Positions 1 to 14,878 of a DNA stretch of 64,000 nt are shown here, piece after piece (within the stretch, counting starts at the first letter, position 1; each line of letters begins with the position of its first letter). The notes beneath the pieces were generated by a model that ran no database searches, had not been told where the DNA came from, and saw only the letters and a program-made list of their open reading frames with translations. Location of the stretch: positions 2,902,311 through 2,966,310 of the forward strand of contig JAQFVV010012509.1 in the NCBI GenBank assembly GCA_028023455.1. Reading direction: 5' to 3'. The stretch comes from Epiperipatus broadwayi (Eukaryota; Onychophora; Udeonychophora; Euonychophora; Peripatidae). The translations under genes were made by a program, and so were the position numbers.

Positions 1-3000
1 CCAGCACCATCAGTCTACCTCCTACTATCAATGCCTCACTCATGGTATAAGACTTGTCACTTAGAAGCAAGGAAGAAGTAAAAGAAAATCATTGCTGCTT
101 CCAAATGGCCGGCTATGAAGAATAACGGGAGCATCGGAAACTGAGGATCACACAGTGGAAAGAGAACTATGCTAACTATCAAAAAGATGATCCGTCTCTC
201 CATTAAAAAAAACCTAGGTAAATATGAACATTCTAAAGTTGTTACTGAAACAGAATTATTTGATCTAACATCTCGTTTCACCTGCTATGTCCCGTAGTAT
301 TATTCTTTCCCAAATTCAAACCTATCCAAATCCACGTATACTATCGTATATTAATGTATATGTGCGTATATTTACATTTGCATACATCTACATATATTAA
401 TGGCTATGCATATAATTATAATGTGTATATTAAGTTATAAATATTAAATTAAAAGTAAGTTGTGTAAACATTGTATGTGTATAAGTGCACCTACATATAT
501 ATGCGAAAGAAACTGCAATGTAATAGATTTTATGAGCATTGCGATGAAATTGAATTATTTTACTTTTAAGTTATTATAAAACCTCTTTATTTAACTTAAA
601 TTTCAATTCTAGAGATGACAAGATGATACATATAGCAGAATGTTTACAAAACTTAAATCTCTTAAAAGGTCGCCTTTTTTTTGGGAAATCTCATGTCACA
701 CACACCTAGTTTAATATTGTGGGAACCAAGAGTGACTTTTAAAATAAATTCTAAAATAGATTCTAAGACAAAAAAACAATCAAGCTGCACTATTTTATGA
801 ATAACTTAGATTTTGCTTTTGTCTTTTCTAATGTTAATGGAACTATGTTAAAACTTAAGATTAAAAATTTATAAACTGTAAACAAGTTCATGGTTTTCAG
901 GGGGAGTAAAGGAGTTGATATAAAAATCCCAAAATCAAACACAGGTTTACCCTTTTTGAAATTAATGATTCAGTTGCTTCCAGGGGCTCTGCCCAATTTT
1001 ACAATGGAAACAAAGAGCTAGAAGGCTTAATCTGTGCTGTCTTTTTTCGGAAAACTGTCTATATGAATGGAAGAGTTCAAGACCAACAGCCTGTCAAGAA
1101 GGCATCGGAGAGAAGCAGTCCGTGAAGAATGCCAGTGCCAAAAGCCACGAAGGACGCCTCAGCTAGAAGATCAGTAACAGTTTTTCCCGCAGAGCTCTTT
1201 AAAATAAATCTTAATGTAATGTAGTCTTAAAGTTTCTGAGCTAGCTATATAATTGAACGTTCACAATTTATAACTTCTAAATATTTTCTAATAAAAATTA
1301 AACTCTGTAATATAATTTAATGTAATTTTAAAATTAATAATAATAATTGTAACAATCTTGCCTTATCTTAAATAAAATTCTCATTTAATAATTCTCCTAA
1401 TATAATAATTCACTAGTTATTATATTTTTATTTATCTATATTATCCTAATTTCCGTTCATGTCTATTCTCTTATTTTATTTTGTTTATTTCATTAATATT
1501 GTAACGGTCAAGTTTTGTACATTCACATAACAGAATCTAGAATGGAGGCAGAGACTAAAACTGACCAGACCAGGAGTGTAATGTCCCGAATCCGACCATG
1601 CTTCAACTTGTTTGTCAAAACTCCAAGACGCAAGTCCCTACGAATGACTATGCTTGAGGTTACATGTACTTGTATCTTTCGCAGCTGGCATAGGGCAGTG
1701 AGTAACAGGAGACTGAGATTTTAGTTTATATATTAACTAATTTAATTGCTACAAGCATGAGACCAAAGATAACATTCAGAAATTATAATTAATGCATAGA
1801 TAGTCATATTCTATATATATTGTACCAGTCAAAATTGTATGTTAACTCAACACGATTCACAGCCTGGGTAAAAGTACCTCGAATCCAACCGTATGCGAGA
1901 TCAAAGATAAAGAATATTTATGGAATCTGCTCTATTTATCCACTCTCTAAATCTGCAAACTAATTAACAACATTTTCGAGGCAAGCAATTAATCTTTTCC
2001 ACACTCCGACCCACTAGCATCAACGGTAGAGCATGATTCTCAACTAATTCGTATGTCTAACTCTAATTATTAACTTTAATTAGACTATCTATTCATTTAA
2101 ATATAAAATTGTATGTGTGTGACCTTGAGTCATCAGAAAACAGCACAATAATTTATTAGAAATACTAATTTTAGAATGAATAAATAGAGATGAAACACAG
2201 GTAGCTTAAATTCACAGAATGTCTCTGATTTGATTTCATAAATTATTTAACACAAATTTCTATTCTGTTATTTATTATCCCTCTGGCAAGAGAGTGGTAT
2301 AGTTTATATGCCAATCTAACAAATGTAAACGATTATCAATTTGAGGGAGATGCCCGCCCAAGTCTGAGATATAGGAATGGATATTTTTAAAGAGCTACGA
2401 TAAACATAATTTTATTCTGATTGATTTTATTTTAAGAGAGAAATGATTAACTTAATCTATAGAGATTGGTGTCAGAGAGAGTGACACATTTAAAATATAA
2501 ATGGATCGCGATATTCGCAAATATTTCAAAATTTAAAATACATAAATTAGTCAGATCATGGTCAATCCGCCATAATGTGCTCAGACAAAGGAAAGTAAAC
2601 AAATCCCAACATTTGATATGACTCAATTTACCTGCCCTGTTCCCATGATGCCAAGAAAGAATAGTCTGCGCCATTAGCAAACCTAAAATACTTTAGGTGA
2701 AAGTATGAGAATCACCAAGGCTATCCAAGCTCCGCTTGCCCCAGTTCTTCCCATTTTATCTTTCATATCCTGATAAGAAAATTATTGCCAGTGAAATTAT
2801 CACATGGTCTAGTTCTGATCCAGCGATCACCAAAGAATAAAAGACAAATAATCAAGCCATATGCCGGCAAGACAAAATACGAGTACTGGAGAATATATTT
2901 TAGCATTTAAGTATATAATTGTGCTGAGCTATAAAGATTATACAAATGTATACAGATTGATCAAAATCAGACAAACAAGAATAAAATAATCATTAATTAT

Positions 3001-3699
3001 TATTACGAATATTTGTAATTAGCGATACGTCTCTTCCCTCAACACAAAATCCCACTAACATTTCAAATGACATTCTATTTCTCTCATTATTTAACATGAA
3101 TATAATTTATAAACCCCCTCCCTTTCACTCTTTAAAAATGAAATATTTTAACTAAATAACTTCTCAAACTTGAATCTCAGGTCTCCCCACGACTAAACCG
3201 TGTACGTATAAATATAAAAAAGACACATAATAATATAAAATGGTTTCATCTCGACAAAACAAAGGTTGCTCCAAGTATTAATCTTCAGAGCTAGGGAATT
3301 ATTTATTTTTATTTACCGACAAACATTGATCGGAAAATAGGCAGAAAATATTTATTTAAGTAAAGCTTTTGTCGAGATGGAACAAAAATTGGCATATATT
3401 CATTTCATTTTAAGTAATTAATAATATTTTCTAAACCGCAATTGGAAAGAAGTTTAGCATTAAGAAGAGGCATAATTTTAAAACAGATAGAAAGAGACCA
3501 AAGACATTAGATTTTAAGTAATAACAAGTATATTTTATAGAATATTAAGTTAAATATTTTAAATTACATTATGGGGATTATACTTTAGAAAACATTACAA
3601 TTAGCAGGAGTTACATTATTGGATCATTAGAGTTTAGAAGAATTAATTAGGCAGTTAGAAATAAATTGGAGACATATTACCTAATTTATTAATACGTGT
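1..3699. other. AT-rich non-coding stretch (intron or 5' flank)
   Basis: I see no supportable gene here. The sequence is AT-rich with many stops in all frames. Two slightly GC-richer islands, near 1020-1190 and 1515-1725, look like old dispersed repeats, but I cannot assign them to a family. Upstream exons of the host gene may be hidden here; none could be identified with confidence. Confidence 0.5.
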
Positions 3700-4326
3700 A
3701 TTGGTGATTATTTATCATTTCATCATATATGTGCTTGAGTGTATCGGTGTTATTAGATAGAGTGGAGAGTGATGGGTCATCTGAAAGTCTGTGCTCATAT
3801 ACCCTATATTACATATATAGACACAGGTATATAATAAGCCTGTGTTTCAGTTATTGCATTGTAGAGATGCCTGCCCATCTTTGCATATGTATTAAATGGA
3901 TTATGTCCTGTACATGTGGGGTTCAGATTGACCTTAGGTAAACATGGGTGTGACAAGAATCTCGGCCTTAGGGTGGCCTTCGAGCATTCCATCATCAGAT
4001 TTTCAATTGGATGGACGGTTGAAGAGTTGGAGTGTGTAGTGGATTGGAGCCTGTCCATTAACGTATGAAGTTTGTCTATCTTAATATATATCTGAGCACT
4101 TATAGTATATATGTGTGGAAGATGATAATCTGGACCAACTGATGATTGCTGGTTTAGCATGAAATACATATATTGGTGATTATTTATCTTTTCAGCATAT
4201 ATGTGCTTGAGTGTATTGGTGTTATTAGATAGAGTGGAGAGTGATGGGTCATCTGAAAGTCTGTGCTCATATACCCTATATTACATACATAGAGACAGGT
4301 ATATAATAAGCCTGTGTTTCAGTTAT
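3700..4326 (+). repeat. Direct repeat pair of about 155 bp (3700-3857 and 4171-4326)
   Basis: Two near-identical copies in the same orientation begin with TATTGGTGATTATTTATC and end with GCCTGTGTTTCAGTTAT. They differ by only a few substitutions. A unique spacer of about 310 bp lies between them. The overlapping short ORFs on both strands have no recognisable domain, so I treat the block as a local duplication or the two ends of an unclassified element. Confidence 0.8.
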
Positions 4327-7300
4327 GAGTCCAAATGGATTTTGAATCCCACGATGAAAACTGAATTTCCACACGGGCATAGCTAGCTATGAATTGAATA
4401 AAAGAGTTCAACAGTTCATTTTTACGAGGTTTCTCCGACTTATGGTATTTTGATGATCATATTTAGGACACGGGCAAGGTTGACGCTGTCTACTCTGCTG
4501 TCATACTTTGGAACATCTTCATCATTATTTTAAAATTTTGACTGGCGTAGATTTGCCAGGCAATTGCTGACAAAATCTGGGAGTGGCCTTTCTATTGTTC
4601 TCTTTGGCTATTTATATTTTTTTCAACTATTTTTGGGAAATTCCCTTTTTCATATGCTCCTGGCTAAGTGGCAAAGTTGGAATACCTAAAGTATATTGGT
4701 ATTGTATTCTTGAGATCAACTTTCCAATAAACCCAATGATTTAATTGTTTCAAATCTATTTTTAATTAAATGTAGATTTGCAGAATTTATATTTCAAATT
4801 ACTTTTTTATTTTAATTTTACTTTAATTAGAAAATCAATTACCATTTTGTTAATGGATTTTCTTTTGTTTGATGCTACAGAATGTTAATAAGGTTTATCG
4901 TGAAAGCAAATGGGCCAGAATAAAATACTTAAAAAAATATCACATTAAAAATTTATATATTATATTGATTTTTATAAAAGTTTCCATCTGTAATTCTATA
5001 TATATATGTAAGCATATATATAAATCTATTTGGGCCCCTCTAATATTTATAGTAAAATATTTTAATAGAAAATTAATACTTTAATAACTTATTTACTGGC
5101 CTAAAATTTAAAATGTAGATAAAATGGCAGACGGAAAGTTTTACAAACATCATAACATGCGTGGATCAGGTTTGATCCTTGTCTAGTAATCTAGAAAGAT
5201 GTGAAGCATGGATCTGACCTATCCATCTGCTTCATTATATATATAATTAACTAGGATTGAAAGGGAACGAGAAATAACATGAAACCAGAATAAATTTAAC
5301 CTATATTTATTAAATAAATAGAACATAAAATTAATGTGGGAAAAACATGCAGTCTCTATAACATGAGGGTTTAGCATGTCTTCTCATTAAATCCTTAGTT
5401 ATTAATATGAATTGATCTATTTAAAGAATCACTGGATGGTGCCTACATTAGACATGGCAATTCCTATTGAAAGTGGTAGCTACTATCATAAAAATGTTGT
5501 GCTAATCTTAGGCAAAATATTTATTGTAACACCATTAACTTAGTAAATTTATGAGTGTATAAATCAGCTCAGAGTTGAGATTGAAGCTAGGAACTAAAGA
5601 TAGAAATTTCAGTTTAATACTGAATAATTAACTTATAGGACTCAGAATTGCCTATGCAAGGTGACCGACTGCTATAGCCCAGGAAAATATGATAACGGAG
5701 TGCCCTGTAAGAGTTTTCATGACCAACACTGGGACCGAGCATTTTGTTGCTAAAAGATCAAGATTGGCTAACACTACTACCTGGAATTATGTGTCAGGTC
5801 TTACTTGTGTTCATCCCAAAAGAAGATAAGATGGTGTGGACTTGCCCATGGCCCCATCGTAAGGAGAAGAGCCAGCAAAATGTGAAACATTGGATGATAA
5901 TTTTAGATATCTAATCCGTCAAGCGAAGGTATGACTTTAATTAATATTTTAGAAATACACGATGATAACCTGGTCAATATTACTATTAGGAGCCAATTCT
6001 GACAACACTATAATTGAGCGACATTAGAGGGATAACGAAATATAATAAAACTCCTGTTTATAGGTTTCAATCTATACATAGAAATTATTACGAGGGAGGG
6101 GAAAGTATATTTGATTGACTGGCTAAATAATAACTGAATATACTTTCATATTACTAAAACTAGTACATTAAGATGGAAATTTAATAGGAAGCCATAATAC
6201 ATTTAGAATTATAGGAATTCGAATCGGAGAGCATGGAGAATGTCATTAAGAAACAGTTATGGGAAAATATTTGCAAGTATATCTTAGAATATTTATTACG
6301 TTTAAATGCATGCTGCTTCGAGGCATTGGCATATAAATAACAATAAAGAAATATAGGCAAAACTGCAATGATAGACAAAGAATTTAGATTAGATTACATT
6401 TAGTTTAAATAAGATATTTAACAAGAGATAGGTAAGTTATACAAATTATACCTTATTTACTTTAACAAGAATCTATAATGAAAACATTTATAGGATTTAG
6501 AATGTTACATTAGTTTATCTTTAGCTAGCTTTAAACTTTAAGTTGAGGATTTAAATTTTAAAAATAATTAACACAGAGCTCTGCGGTTATGAATTGGTGT
6601 TACCGATTAGTTGCTGGACTAGATAAGCAGGTGTTGGCTTTCAGGTATCATAGTAGTCTTCTTGAATGGGTGTAGCATCTACATTATGGAAGTAGACTGT
6701 TGCTGGATGGTTTTATGTTGCTGTTCTGATAGTTGAAGCATCGGCTGGCAGCGGGCACATCATTCTTTCGTGGATTTAGAAACAGTCATCGCTTTTCTCC
6801 AGCCAGATTTTTCAAAGATCAATCTGACATGGATTAGGTATAGTAATGCTCTTCTAAAATTAAGGATTCCATCACTCAAGCTTAAAATATACCCTGTTTA
6901 TATTTTTTTTACAAAGCACTTAACTAGAGAATAATTTATTTTGCCTGGAAACCCATTAACTCTAAAATATTACATTAAATTATAAGATTTCCCAATTTGA
7001 TCAAAATGCCTTTGTTTAAGTTTCCATGGCACTTTAGATCCTCTGCATCCAATAGTGCTGCTCCAGTGAATTTAATGAGTACACTTTTGCCACAAACGAA
7101 TTTGAGTATAGCAGTTATCAACTTTCAAACATTGATTTGACCACAGGTGCGGTGGACTTAATGCAAATTTGTTTATAGCTAACTTTTTATTTTTAGCTAA
7201 TTTAACTAAAAGCATTTTGCTCTTTTTACAAAATTAAATCATGCCACTCTATATATATTATTATACTAGGTGAATCATACATCCACTTATGAATTTGTAT

Positions 7301-9324
7301 TTAATAAACTTATTAAATTGACACTTTTACTATTTAAAATTATAATATAAATCATTCCCTTATAAAATATAACATTTAAACCATTATATTTGATGTTACA
7401 CTTACTGGCCTATGTATGTACAACATGTATTCGTGTGCGCATATATAATGTGTACCAGTCATGATAGTAAAGTTTATATGTTTATTTTCAGAAAATGAAT
7501 ATTTTAATAGGGTTTGAATTCAGCACAGATGGACTTGATTGTTAAACTAGAACATGCAACGAGAAGGACTTGAATCTGACCATTGCAATATTTATGATAT
7601 TCCATGATTCAAAATGGAGATGAGTAATATTAGCCATTTTAGAGAGATTATTAGAAGCTCTCATAATTGATTTATGCTGCTCTTCGGCACACATGTAAAT
7701 CTCCGTTCTGAAATCTAATTTTATACATGTTAGTTAAGCTACTATGATTTAGCTTACTATAATTAAGGTTTGCCTGTTGATAAACTGTGTCTAGTTAATT
7801 AATAACAAGAATGATATTCCAAAGCGTATTATAAATAATTAAGTAAGTCCCAAATATGCTTTACTCCTTAGTTTATGATATAAACTATTCAGATTTAATT
7901 TGTAAACTAGATCACTTTAATTAACCCTTTTTAGCATATTTTTGGTATGCTAATCCATGAATTGAATTGCAGTGGTTTCGCAGACTGAAGCTATATATTT
8001 ATCGCATTTATTTAGTTATTAAGAATACATATTAGTATTTGTTGTTGCAAATGCATCTTTATAAAGCACATAGAATGCTTAATGCCTTGCTATATTTCTG
8101 ATGTGTCTGCTATTAGTAAAGTCGTCTCCTCCATAATTTTGGGTTTAAAGAAACAAACATATTACTGAGTTTAAGGCCAGAACACTCGAGTCGCCAATCT
8201 GAGCCGCTGAACTTATTATTTCTTATTAATGTAGCAAGCCATTTGGTTTTAGGGCACTGAGTATTTAATATTGAAGCCTGTGAGTAACGATACATTGGTA
8301 CCACAATTTTTAAGTTAGTCTTAGTGCTATGGTTACAGACACCATGCTACAATCAGCAGTTCGTCCCTTTATACTACTATTCAGTTCAGCATTGATCTGA
8401 ACACCTGATCTTGTTTATATATAAACGATCTGCATAGGGAGCATGTTATTGCTTAATATGTATTTTTAATAAATAAATTTAATTTTATCATTGTCATTTT
8501 TGTAAAATTTAACTCTTAGCAAACCTCATAGGAATGGCATAGCATAATTCATGCATGAATATAAACTGTAGATAGGAATATTAATTTATAATAATTTAAA
8601 GTTAAACTATAAAGTGCATTTTAATGATGAGATCTCACACTGAACCAGCTCATCATTGTAAAATACCTGCAAGTGTAAAATCCCAATTCACTTTTATTTT
8701 GTATTATTTAACTCATTCTAATAATTAAATATATTTAATTATAATAATGTTTATTGTGTTATTCACAACTTATCTTAAATCTTATTCAAATCTATTCATT
8801 TTGGTATTAATTATTAATGTATGCATTATCTAGTCAGCCATATGTGTGTGTGTTTAGTTAAATTAGTATTAATTTAGTCATTATTCCCTGAGTCTCATTC
8901 TCCACCCTTTGCTACTGCTAGCACGCAAACTAAAAGAGGCCGAGTGTAACCTCATATCTGTCATCCATAGGGTAGTAAATCATGGAGCGTTGGTGAGGGA
9001 ACTGAGGTGCAATCTGATTTGAGGTCTCAACCCCTCCTCTAAATCAGCTTTGGGATTTGCCAAAATTCTGGATATTTTGTTGCTTAAATGTACAAATATG
9101 ACCATTACATTACTAAAGTTTAGACATTACTAAAAGAAAGGACTATTAATATTATAAAACCATATTTAATATTTAGTAATTATTGAATGTTTGTTTTACT
9201 GTACTGAATATGTGTGTGTGTGCATAGGAATAAAAAGTATTTATTAAATATTATTTGATCTATTTTCTCTTTTCTTCATTTGCATCACCATGATTATATG
9301 ATTATTGCTATGTACTCATTATTA
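4327..9324. other. Non-coding AT-rich stretch
   Basis: No exon with convincing splice borders and no mobile-element protein was found. GC-richer patches near 5640-5930, 6580-6840, 7400-7700 and 8880-9060 look like eroded dispersed repeats of unknown type. Confidence 0.45.
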
Positions 9325-9635
9325 ATGTGCTGAGTCCCCTGTTCGAGATGTTGGAGCTAGTCTGGATAAGTCTTCAAGTGCTGAGTTTATTTGCCTTTTG
9401 TCCACATATGCTGGCTATATTATAAAGTTTATATATCTGGATGGCAGCTGAGATTTGACTCAAAACATAAATTGCCTTGGAGGATTGGTGCTGTCCCAGC
9501 AGTTATGGAGAGATGCTATGATCAGGAAAAATGCCGAGACTGTGTTTGTGTAGCCTTGATGTAGTCATAGGTATCATTGATAGTTAATCTATCAATGGTA
9601 TTCTACTCCTCTGCTTGAACATGCGATCACTAGGT
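9325..9635 (+). repeat. Dispersed repeat, copy 1 (inverted partner at 36745-37062)
   Basis: The reverse complement of 36745-37062 aligns along this stretch. Shared blocks include GTTAATCTATCAATGG-like and TTTGTGTAGCCT-like segments in the same order. The copies are clearly diverged, with indels. No ORF is conserved, so the family is non-autonomous or represented only by a non-coding part. Confidence 0.65.
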
Positions 9636-9945
9636 CGAAGATATTATAAACTTAGAAATGAATATAAATAATGTCTGTAATGAATAAAAACTTGAATAGT
9701 TGAAGTAAATTAGTAAATAATAAATGAAAAATAATAGTTGTCATCTGATAATGAGATAATAAATATAAAAAAATATGAAATAAATGTTTTCCAAATGGAT
9801 ACAATACGTATACAAATACATACACATTGATATATAAATCAACATTCCCCCCATAATCGTTACAATATATATATGTATACAATACACAAATGTATAAAAT
9901 ATTTTAGAAATATGCCATAATATATAAATATATATTTATTTGTAG

Positions 9946-10114
9946 AATACATCTAGAAAAAGTATCTTCACGTGCGATCAGTCCACACAGTATTATTGAA
10001 CAAAGTGTCAGTGATAATATTGAAATGCGAGATTTAGAAATGCAGCGGAATGTGATCAGTGAAAGAATAATTGAAGAATATACTTTTAATTGGCAAGAAA
10101 AAGTTTTCTCTCAG
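9946..10114 (+). CDS. Host gene, visible exon A (uncharacterised protein)
   Basis: This 169-nt exon is bounded by a TTATTTGTAG acceptor and a CAG|GTAAAT donor. One base completes a codon begun in an upstream exon outside my identification; 56 open codons follow, and the exon ends in phase 0. The translation starts IHLEKVSSRA, is rich in Glu, Ile and Ser with a likely helical or coiled segment around EMRDLEMQRN, and ends NWQEKVFSQ. The other two frames are closed by stops. The phase matches exon B. I do not recognise the protein family. Longer peptide context from RNA data would be needed to name it. Confidence 0.75.
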
Positions 10115-10857
10115 GTAAATTGTAAATTCATGATTGCAATGCCACATTGATGGCAGAAATTATTTATTTATTTTTATGATTAATGTTACCTTTCTCTTGT
10201 TCTTATAATATTGATTTGTTTTTTTATGAGAGGTAGAAAATATTTTATCAGTCAATACAAAATTTATAATTCTTACATATTCTATCTACAGATGCAGTAG
10301 ATATGGTTTTAACAATGTTTATTGTATTTCTGACTGCATTCTCTTTTAATTATAAAATTGTAAAAAAAAATTCATGGTATTTGTATTTTAATTTTGAATT
10401 TCCTTTATTTTGTTATTGCTAATAATAATTTTAGTATACTTAAAAATTCTATTTTTACATGCACTTTAAGCATATGAATAAAATTATTCAAAAGAGGAAA
10501 TAATCTTCCAGATCTACGTATTGTTGAACCAGCATTCTTCGCTTAGCTCTAGTCAAACCTCTCATATGTCATCACCTGTTTTCATTACTTATTAATGTCA
10601 CATTATTACAATTTAATATACTTGTACCAATATTCTTGAAGTCACACATTTGACAAATAACATCCTGGAGGTCATTTACCTTTTTTTTTTGGATATTTTA
10701 TTCATGGATTAAAAATGTCTGTGATAAAATTGATTTAAGATATTACACATGGGGAAAAAAAAGAAAGATGGAGTTCTAATTAAAGTTTATATCTGGGCTA
10801 AAAATAATACAGTAATCTCTAGATGATAAATAATTAGTAATAATCATTAGTGTGTTG

Positions 10858-10945
10858 TCCTACATGGGTTTAGTGCAGTGGTAGGATGTCAGATTCCAGA
10901 GTGTGAAATCCTTGAATTGATCCCAATGCTGGCTCTTCTGAAGTT
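10858..10945 (+). repeat. Degenerate tRNA-derived SINE head
   Basis: An A-box-like stretch (TTAGTGCAGTGGTAGGATG) is followed about 30 bp later by a B-box-like CTTGAATTGATCCC, the spacing of an RNA polymerase III internal promoter. No clean cloverleaf can be folded, so this is a SINE relic rather than a tRNA gene. Confidence 0.45.
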
Positions 10946-11399
10946 CAAACTTTTTATGAACTCTCAAACCGTAAAGCCATTTTATTTAGTTATTAATAAG
11001 TGTTTCTAAAGAGGTTATTAAATATGTGAGTGCACATACATTGGTATACTTTCTGATTAAATTGTAATATTTTAATAAAATGCCACTGTTTGTGTAGATT
11101 AGATCTCATTACATAGATTTATTAGGTATCAATCTAATCGTCCATCTATATTTCCATTCTTATCTTTTATTAATTAACTTTTTCAACACTGCTTTGATGT
11201 CATGAAAGAATATTGCCATGACTAATCGATTATTTGATTTCTTTAGAAAAATGATGAATTATCATAGTAATAATACCTATGATTTAATTTATATATTCAT
11301 TGTATAATCTAAAACTTGTTAGTATTAGTTGTCATTGACAGGTCTATCTTTTTTTTTTGGCAAATATTTTAGTAGTATTTGTTTTCCAATTTCTAAATA

Positions 11400-13022
11400 A
11401 GGCCAATTTTAAGTTTTCAAAGTTCCTTTGGATTTCTCTCATCTATAATATATGTAATAATGGCTTAGAAAATTCATTGATTTAGAATTTCAAACTTCTT
11501 TTAATTTGTAAATAACAGATTTGTTTGGAAGTTTTTTTTTATTTTGCCTTAAAAATTTGTAAATTTCTTCTTTCTTGTTGGCTCTTACCTCTTCGCTGGC
11601 AAAACAGCCATATTGAATATTTAAAAAATTATGCTAAACCACAAATTTTATCATAACTTAAGTTTGTATTATTCAAAAATGACAATATATATTGTTTGAA
11701 ACATAAAACACCAAAGAATGTAGTTAAGCTGAAAAAAATATAGTCATTGATATTCAAAGATGGAAACGAAGATGTAAAAAGCGCATGCATACACTGCGTA
11801 GATTTTTAGTAATTTTAAGCTGAAACCGGATGTTTATAATTTGAAAATTCCTAATTCATGGCTGGATTATACAGTCATAATAATGCATCGGCTAAAAATG
11901 AGGAATTGGCAGCGGGCGGGGGGTATCATGGTGAAATGCATCTTAGTATTTGTAATTTCTAGATTTGTTTTCGAAATGTTTATGATTTTTGTCTTTAAAA
12001 ATTTGCAAATTTCTTCTTTCTTATTTTCTTTTTAAAAAGTCAGGGGAGAGAGGTGCTCCTTAGTATTACCTAGTTAACAACCTCATTTGATTTGTAATTG
12101 ACAAAATTGTTTTGGAAATTTTTATGATTTTGTCATTAAAAATTTTTAAATTTCTTTTTTATTGGCTTTTTAAAAAGTGAGGGGTGAGAGGGAGTGGGTG
12201 AATTGGTTTGTGGACTTTGATGTAGTTGCATTCACTATAAATCCAATCAATCACCCCAAATTAAAATGAACTGGCTGGCTTTGAAATAACAATAAACTAA
12301 CCAAAAAAAAAAAGAGCTTAAAATAAAAACTTGGTTTTATTTGAAAAAATGTTCATTTAAATAGTTGTAATGTTTTTTAGTCTTTAATTTAAAAAAAAAT
12401 TCAAATTAATAAAAAAATTTTAAATCAACACAAAGTTTATTTTGAAACAAATTTATAAAAAAGTTTTAAAAAAATATTTTTTGTAATGTGCAAAGGAGCA
12501 AAATGTTTTTCCTTTTTTTTAAATTCACATTGAATTTATAAAAAATAAAAGTTCACCAAAAAAAAAAAAAAGGCATGTCAATGAAAACTAATATTAAGAG
12601 ATTTTAGATTATATAGTGAATTTATAAATTTAGTTGTAGTAGTATTAAAACAATTATAAATCTTAAATCCAGACAGTAGTACTTTATCCTCCCCCTCACT
12701 TTAGAAATTAAGAAATAAATTTCTAAAAGACAAAAGAAGAATCCAAATTTCAGAACTAATTTTTTTTTTTTCATTTACAAATTAAAAAAATAGTTATTTG
12801 AAATGTATTTAAAGATTTTGTAAATCAATAAAAGGGTGGGTTTTTTTTTTTCCTCTTGATTTCTTTCCCACTCCTTCAACCCCTCTCTTCTCTAAATCCA
12901 ATAAGAAATTGAAAAGAGAAATAAAAGTTCTCCGAAAAGCAAAAGACCTACCAATGAAAACTAATACTAATAGGTTTTATATTACATAGTGAATTTATAA
13001 GTTTAGTTGTAATAGTATTACC
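11400..13022. repeat. Cluster of diverged low-complexity direct repeats
   Basis: Three related units, around 11515-11600, 11960-12055 and 12095-12195, share AAATTTSTAAATTTCTT-like blocks, the latter two with GGGGNGAGAGG. A second pair, 12547-12650 and 12922-13022, shares CAATGAAAACTAATA followed by ATAGTGAATTTATAA. Long A and T runs separate the units. No ORF is associated. Related CT-rich and A-rich blocks recur near 28100-28700. Confidence 0.6.
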
Positions 13023-14865
13023 ACTAGAATAAATCATCATTTTTGCAAAGAAACTTATAATTTCTTGATTAGTTTTAAAGCAGTGTTTAAAGACTTAATT
13101 AAAGAGAAAATTAAAATGTAGATAGCTGCCTAGATCAATAGCGATTTATTGTTTCCTATAAGATGCTTTGAGAAAGTGACACAGCATACCATGTTGTTAT
13201 TCTCTTAAATTTTTATTTTTTAATTTTTTTGACAAATTTTAAATCTAATATATTCTATATTTATTAACCCTTGAAATTTCGTTATGAACATTTGTTATTC
13301 TCTTAATTTGGTAGTTTGAAGGTAATCTAAAACTATGTAATATTTTACAGTTCATATAGATTGGAGAATATTGCTAAATAGATAAGTAAAATGATTTGAG
13401 CACAGATCTCCTGTAACTCTTAAAAGATAAACAGTAATGTAAACAGCCTTATTCACTAGATGAGGGGTTTGACATTTATTCGCTTTTGTGTTATTCCCTA
13501 TTCAGAATAACTAGATAGCCATTTAAAAAAATAAATAAATTATGAGCTCAGTATATGTAAGAGTATAATAGTTCTCCCATCAATGATGAAACTGCATAAT
13601 TATGTTACTTGCTTTTATGATCAGTGCCATGGTATTCACATTTAAATAAATCAATGATATTATATAATATAAAATATCTTTATATAACAACAATAATATC
13701 TTTAATAAAAATCATATGCAGAAAAGTTCTTTTCGGCAAATATTAATTTTTGTCAAAAATTAATTTTGTCCTTTTCAATGTGCTTCAATTAGTTTACAAT
13801 TATGATTTACCTTGCATACATAATAGCGACATCTGTCTTTTTTTTTTTATGACTTAAAAATATTGTATGGTTTTAATTATAGTTAAGTTTATGTAAAACG
13901 GATAGATATCACTATGAGTGCAATGTCAATCATAATTCAAATTAGTTAAAGCATATTGCTTATAATTAATGTCCAAATTCTACTTGATTGGATTAAAGTT
14001 ATATACTAAATCTTTTCTGATGTGCCGAATGGAAAAATTTTATAATAGTCCTAAAAATTCCTCATTTGATGCACAGATAAGCTCAGAAAGTCTCATCTGA
14101 ATCAATAATCAAAAAAGTGTATTCCATTCCCTTCGTGCAAAAATGAAATTTATATAAATTGTATAATAAGTACTCCTCACGACTACTAACTTAAACAGAC
14201 ATACATCTCAGAAACACACATTGCCATTTCATATTTTGGTTTTTCTGAAAGATAATGGATACATACTACATTTATCCTTCTCTTTTTCAGAATTTACTTG
14301 AGAAAGTGTTTAATATTTAGACATTCTACATCTTTTTGTCTCTTTTCCCATTATCTTTTCAAAATACCTGTTTATTTTGCCATCTTGCAATTTTAAAGAA
14401 ACTCTCACACAAATTTAGAAATTTTTTATAAGAATTACATTTAGGATAGATAACATTTGACATTTTAACTAGTATCTGATCACTCACTTAAAATACGTGA
14501 AATAATAATCTGTGGGGTTTTTTTTTTTTCACCAGCTTCTCATGAGTTTTGACTTGAATGTACTTTGTAAATAATTTTTCTTTATTTTATCATTGATAAT
14601 ATTGTTTTAAAAAGAGTCTGGTTTTTTTTTTCCAAAAATACAGGTGACCAGGGACAAAAAGTGAACTTGTTCATTGTCCAATTTATCACCTGATTGGAAT
14701 TGAGGTAGACTTTAATGATTCACCTTCTGCATAATGCATTTTCATGTAATTGAATCTTCTTTATAGTGTCTTGTATCTTGTTTCATTACTTAGTGATTCA
14801 ATTCTGCAGTGGTCTGATATAGCCTTTGGTTTTTTGACAATGACAAAATGTTGTAATTCTGATAC
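13023..14865. other. Non-coding intronic stretch
   Basis: AT-rich sequence with homopolymer runs and small palindromes, for example around 13740-13775. I see no exon or element here. Confidence 0.5.
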
Positions 14866-14878
14866 ACAAATGATAATC

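Noticed and set aside
1515-1724. 69-aa plus-strand frame in a GC-richer patch
   Set aside because: It starts amid non-coding text and has no domain; probably an old repeat.
3804-4169. 121-aa minus-strand open frame
   Set aside because: Its ends lie in the direct repeats, no domain is recognisable, and composition is that of the repeat; likely chance.
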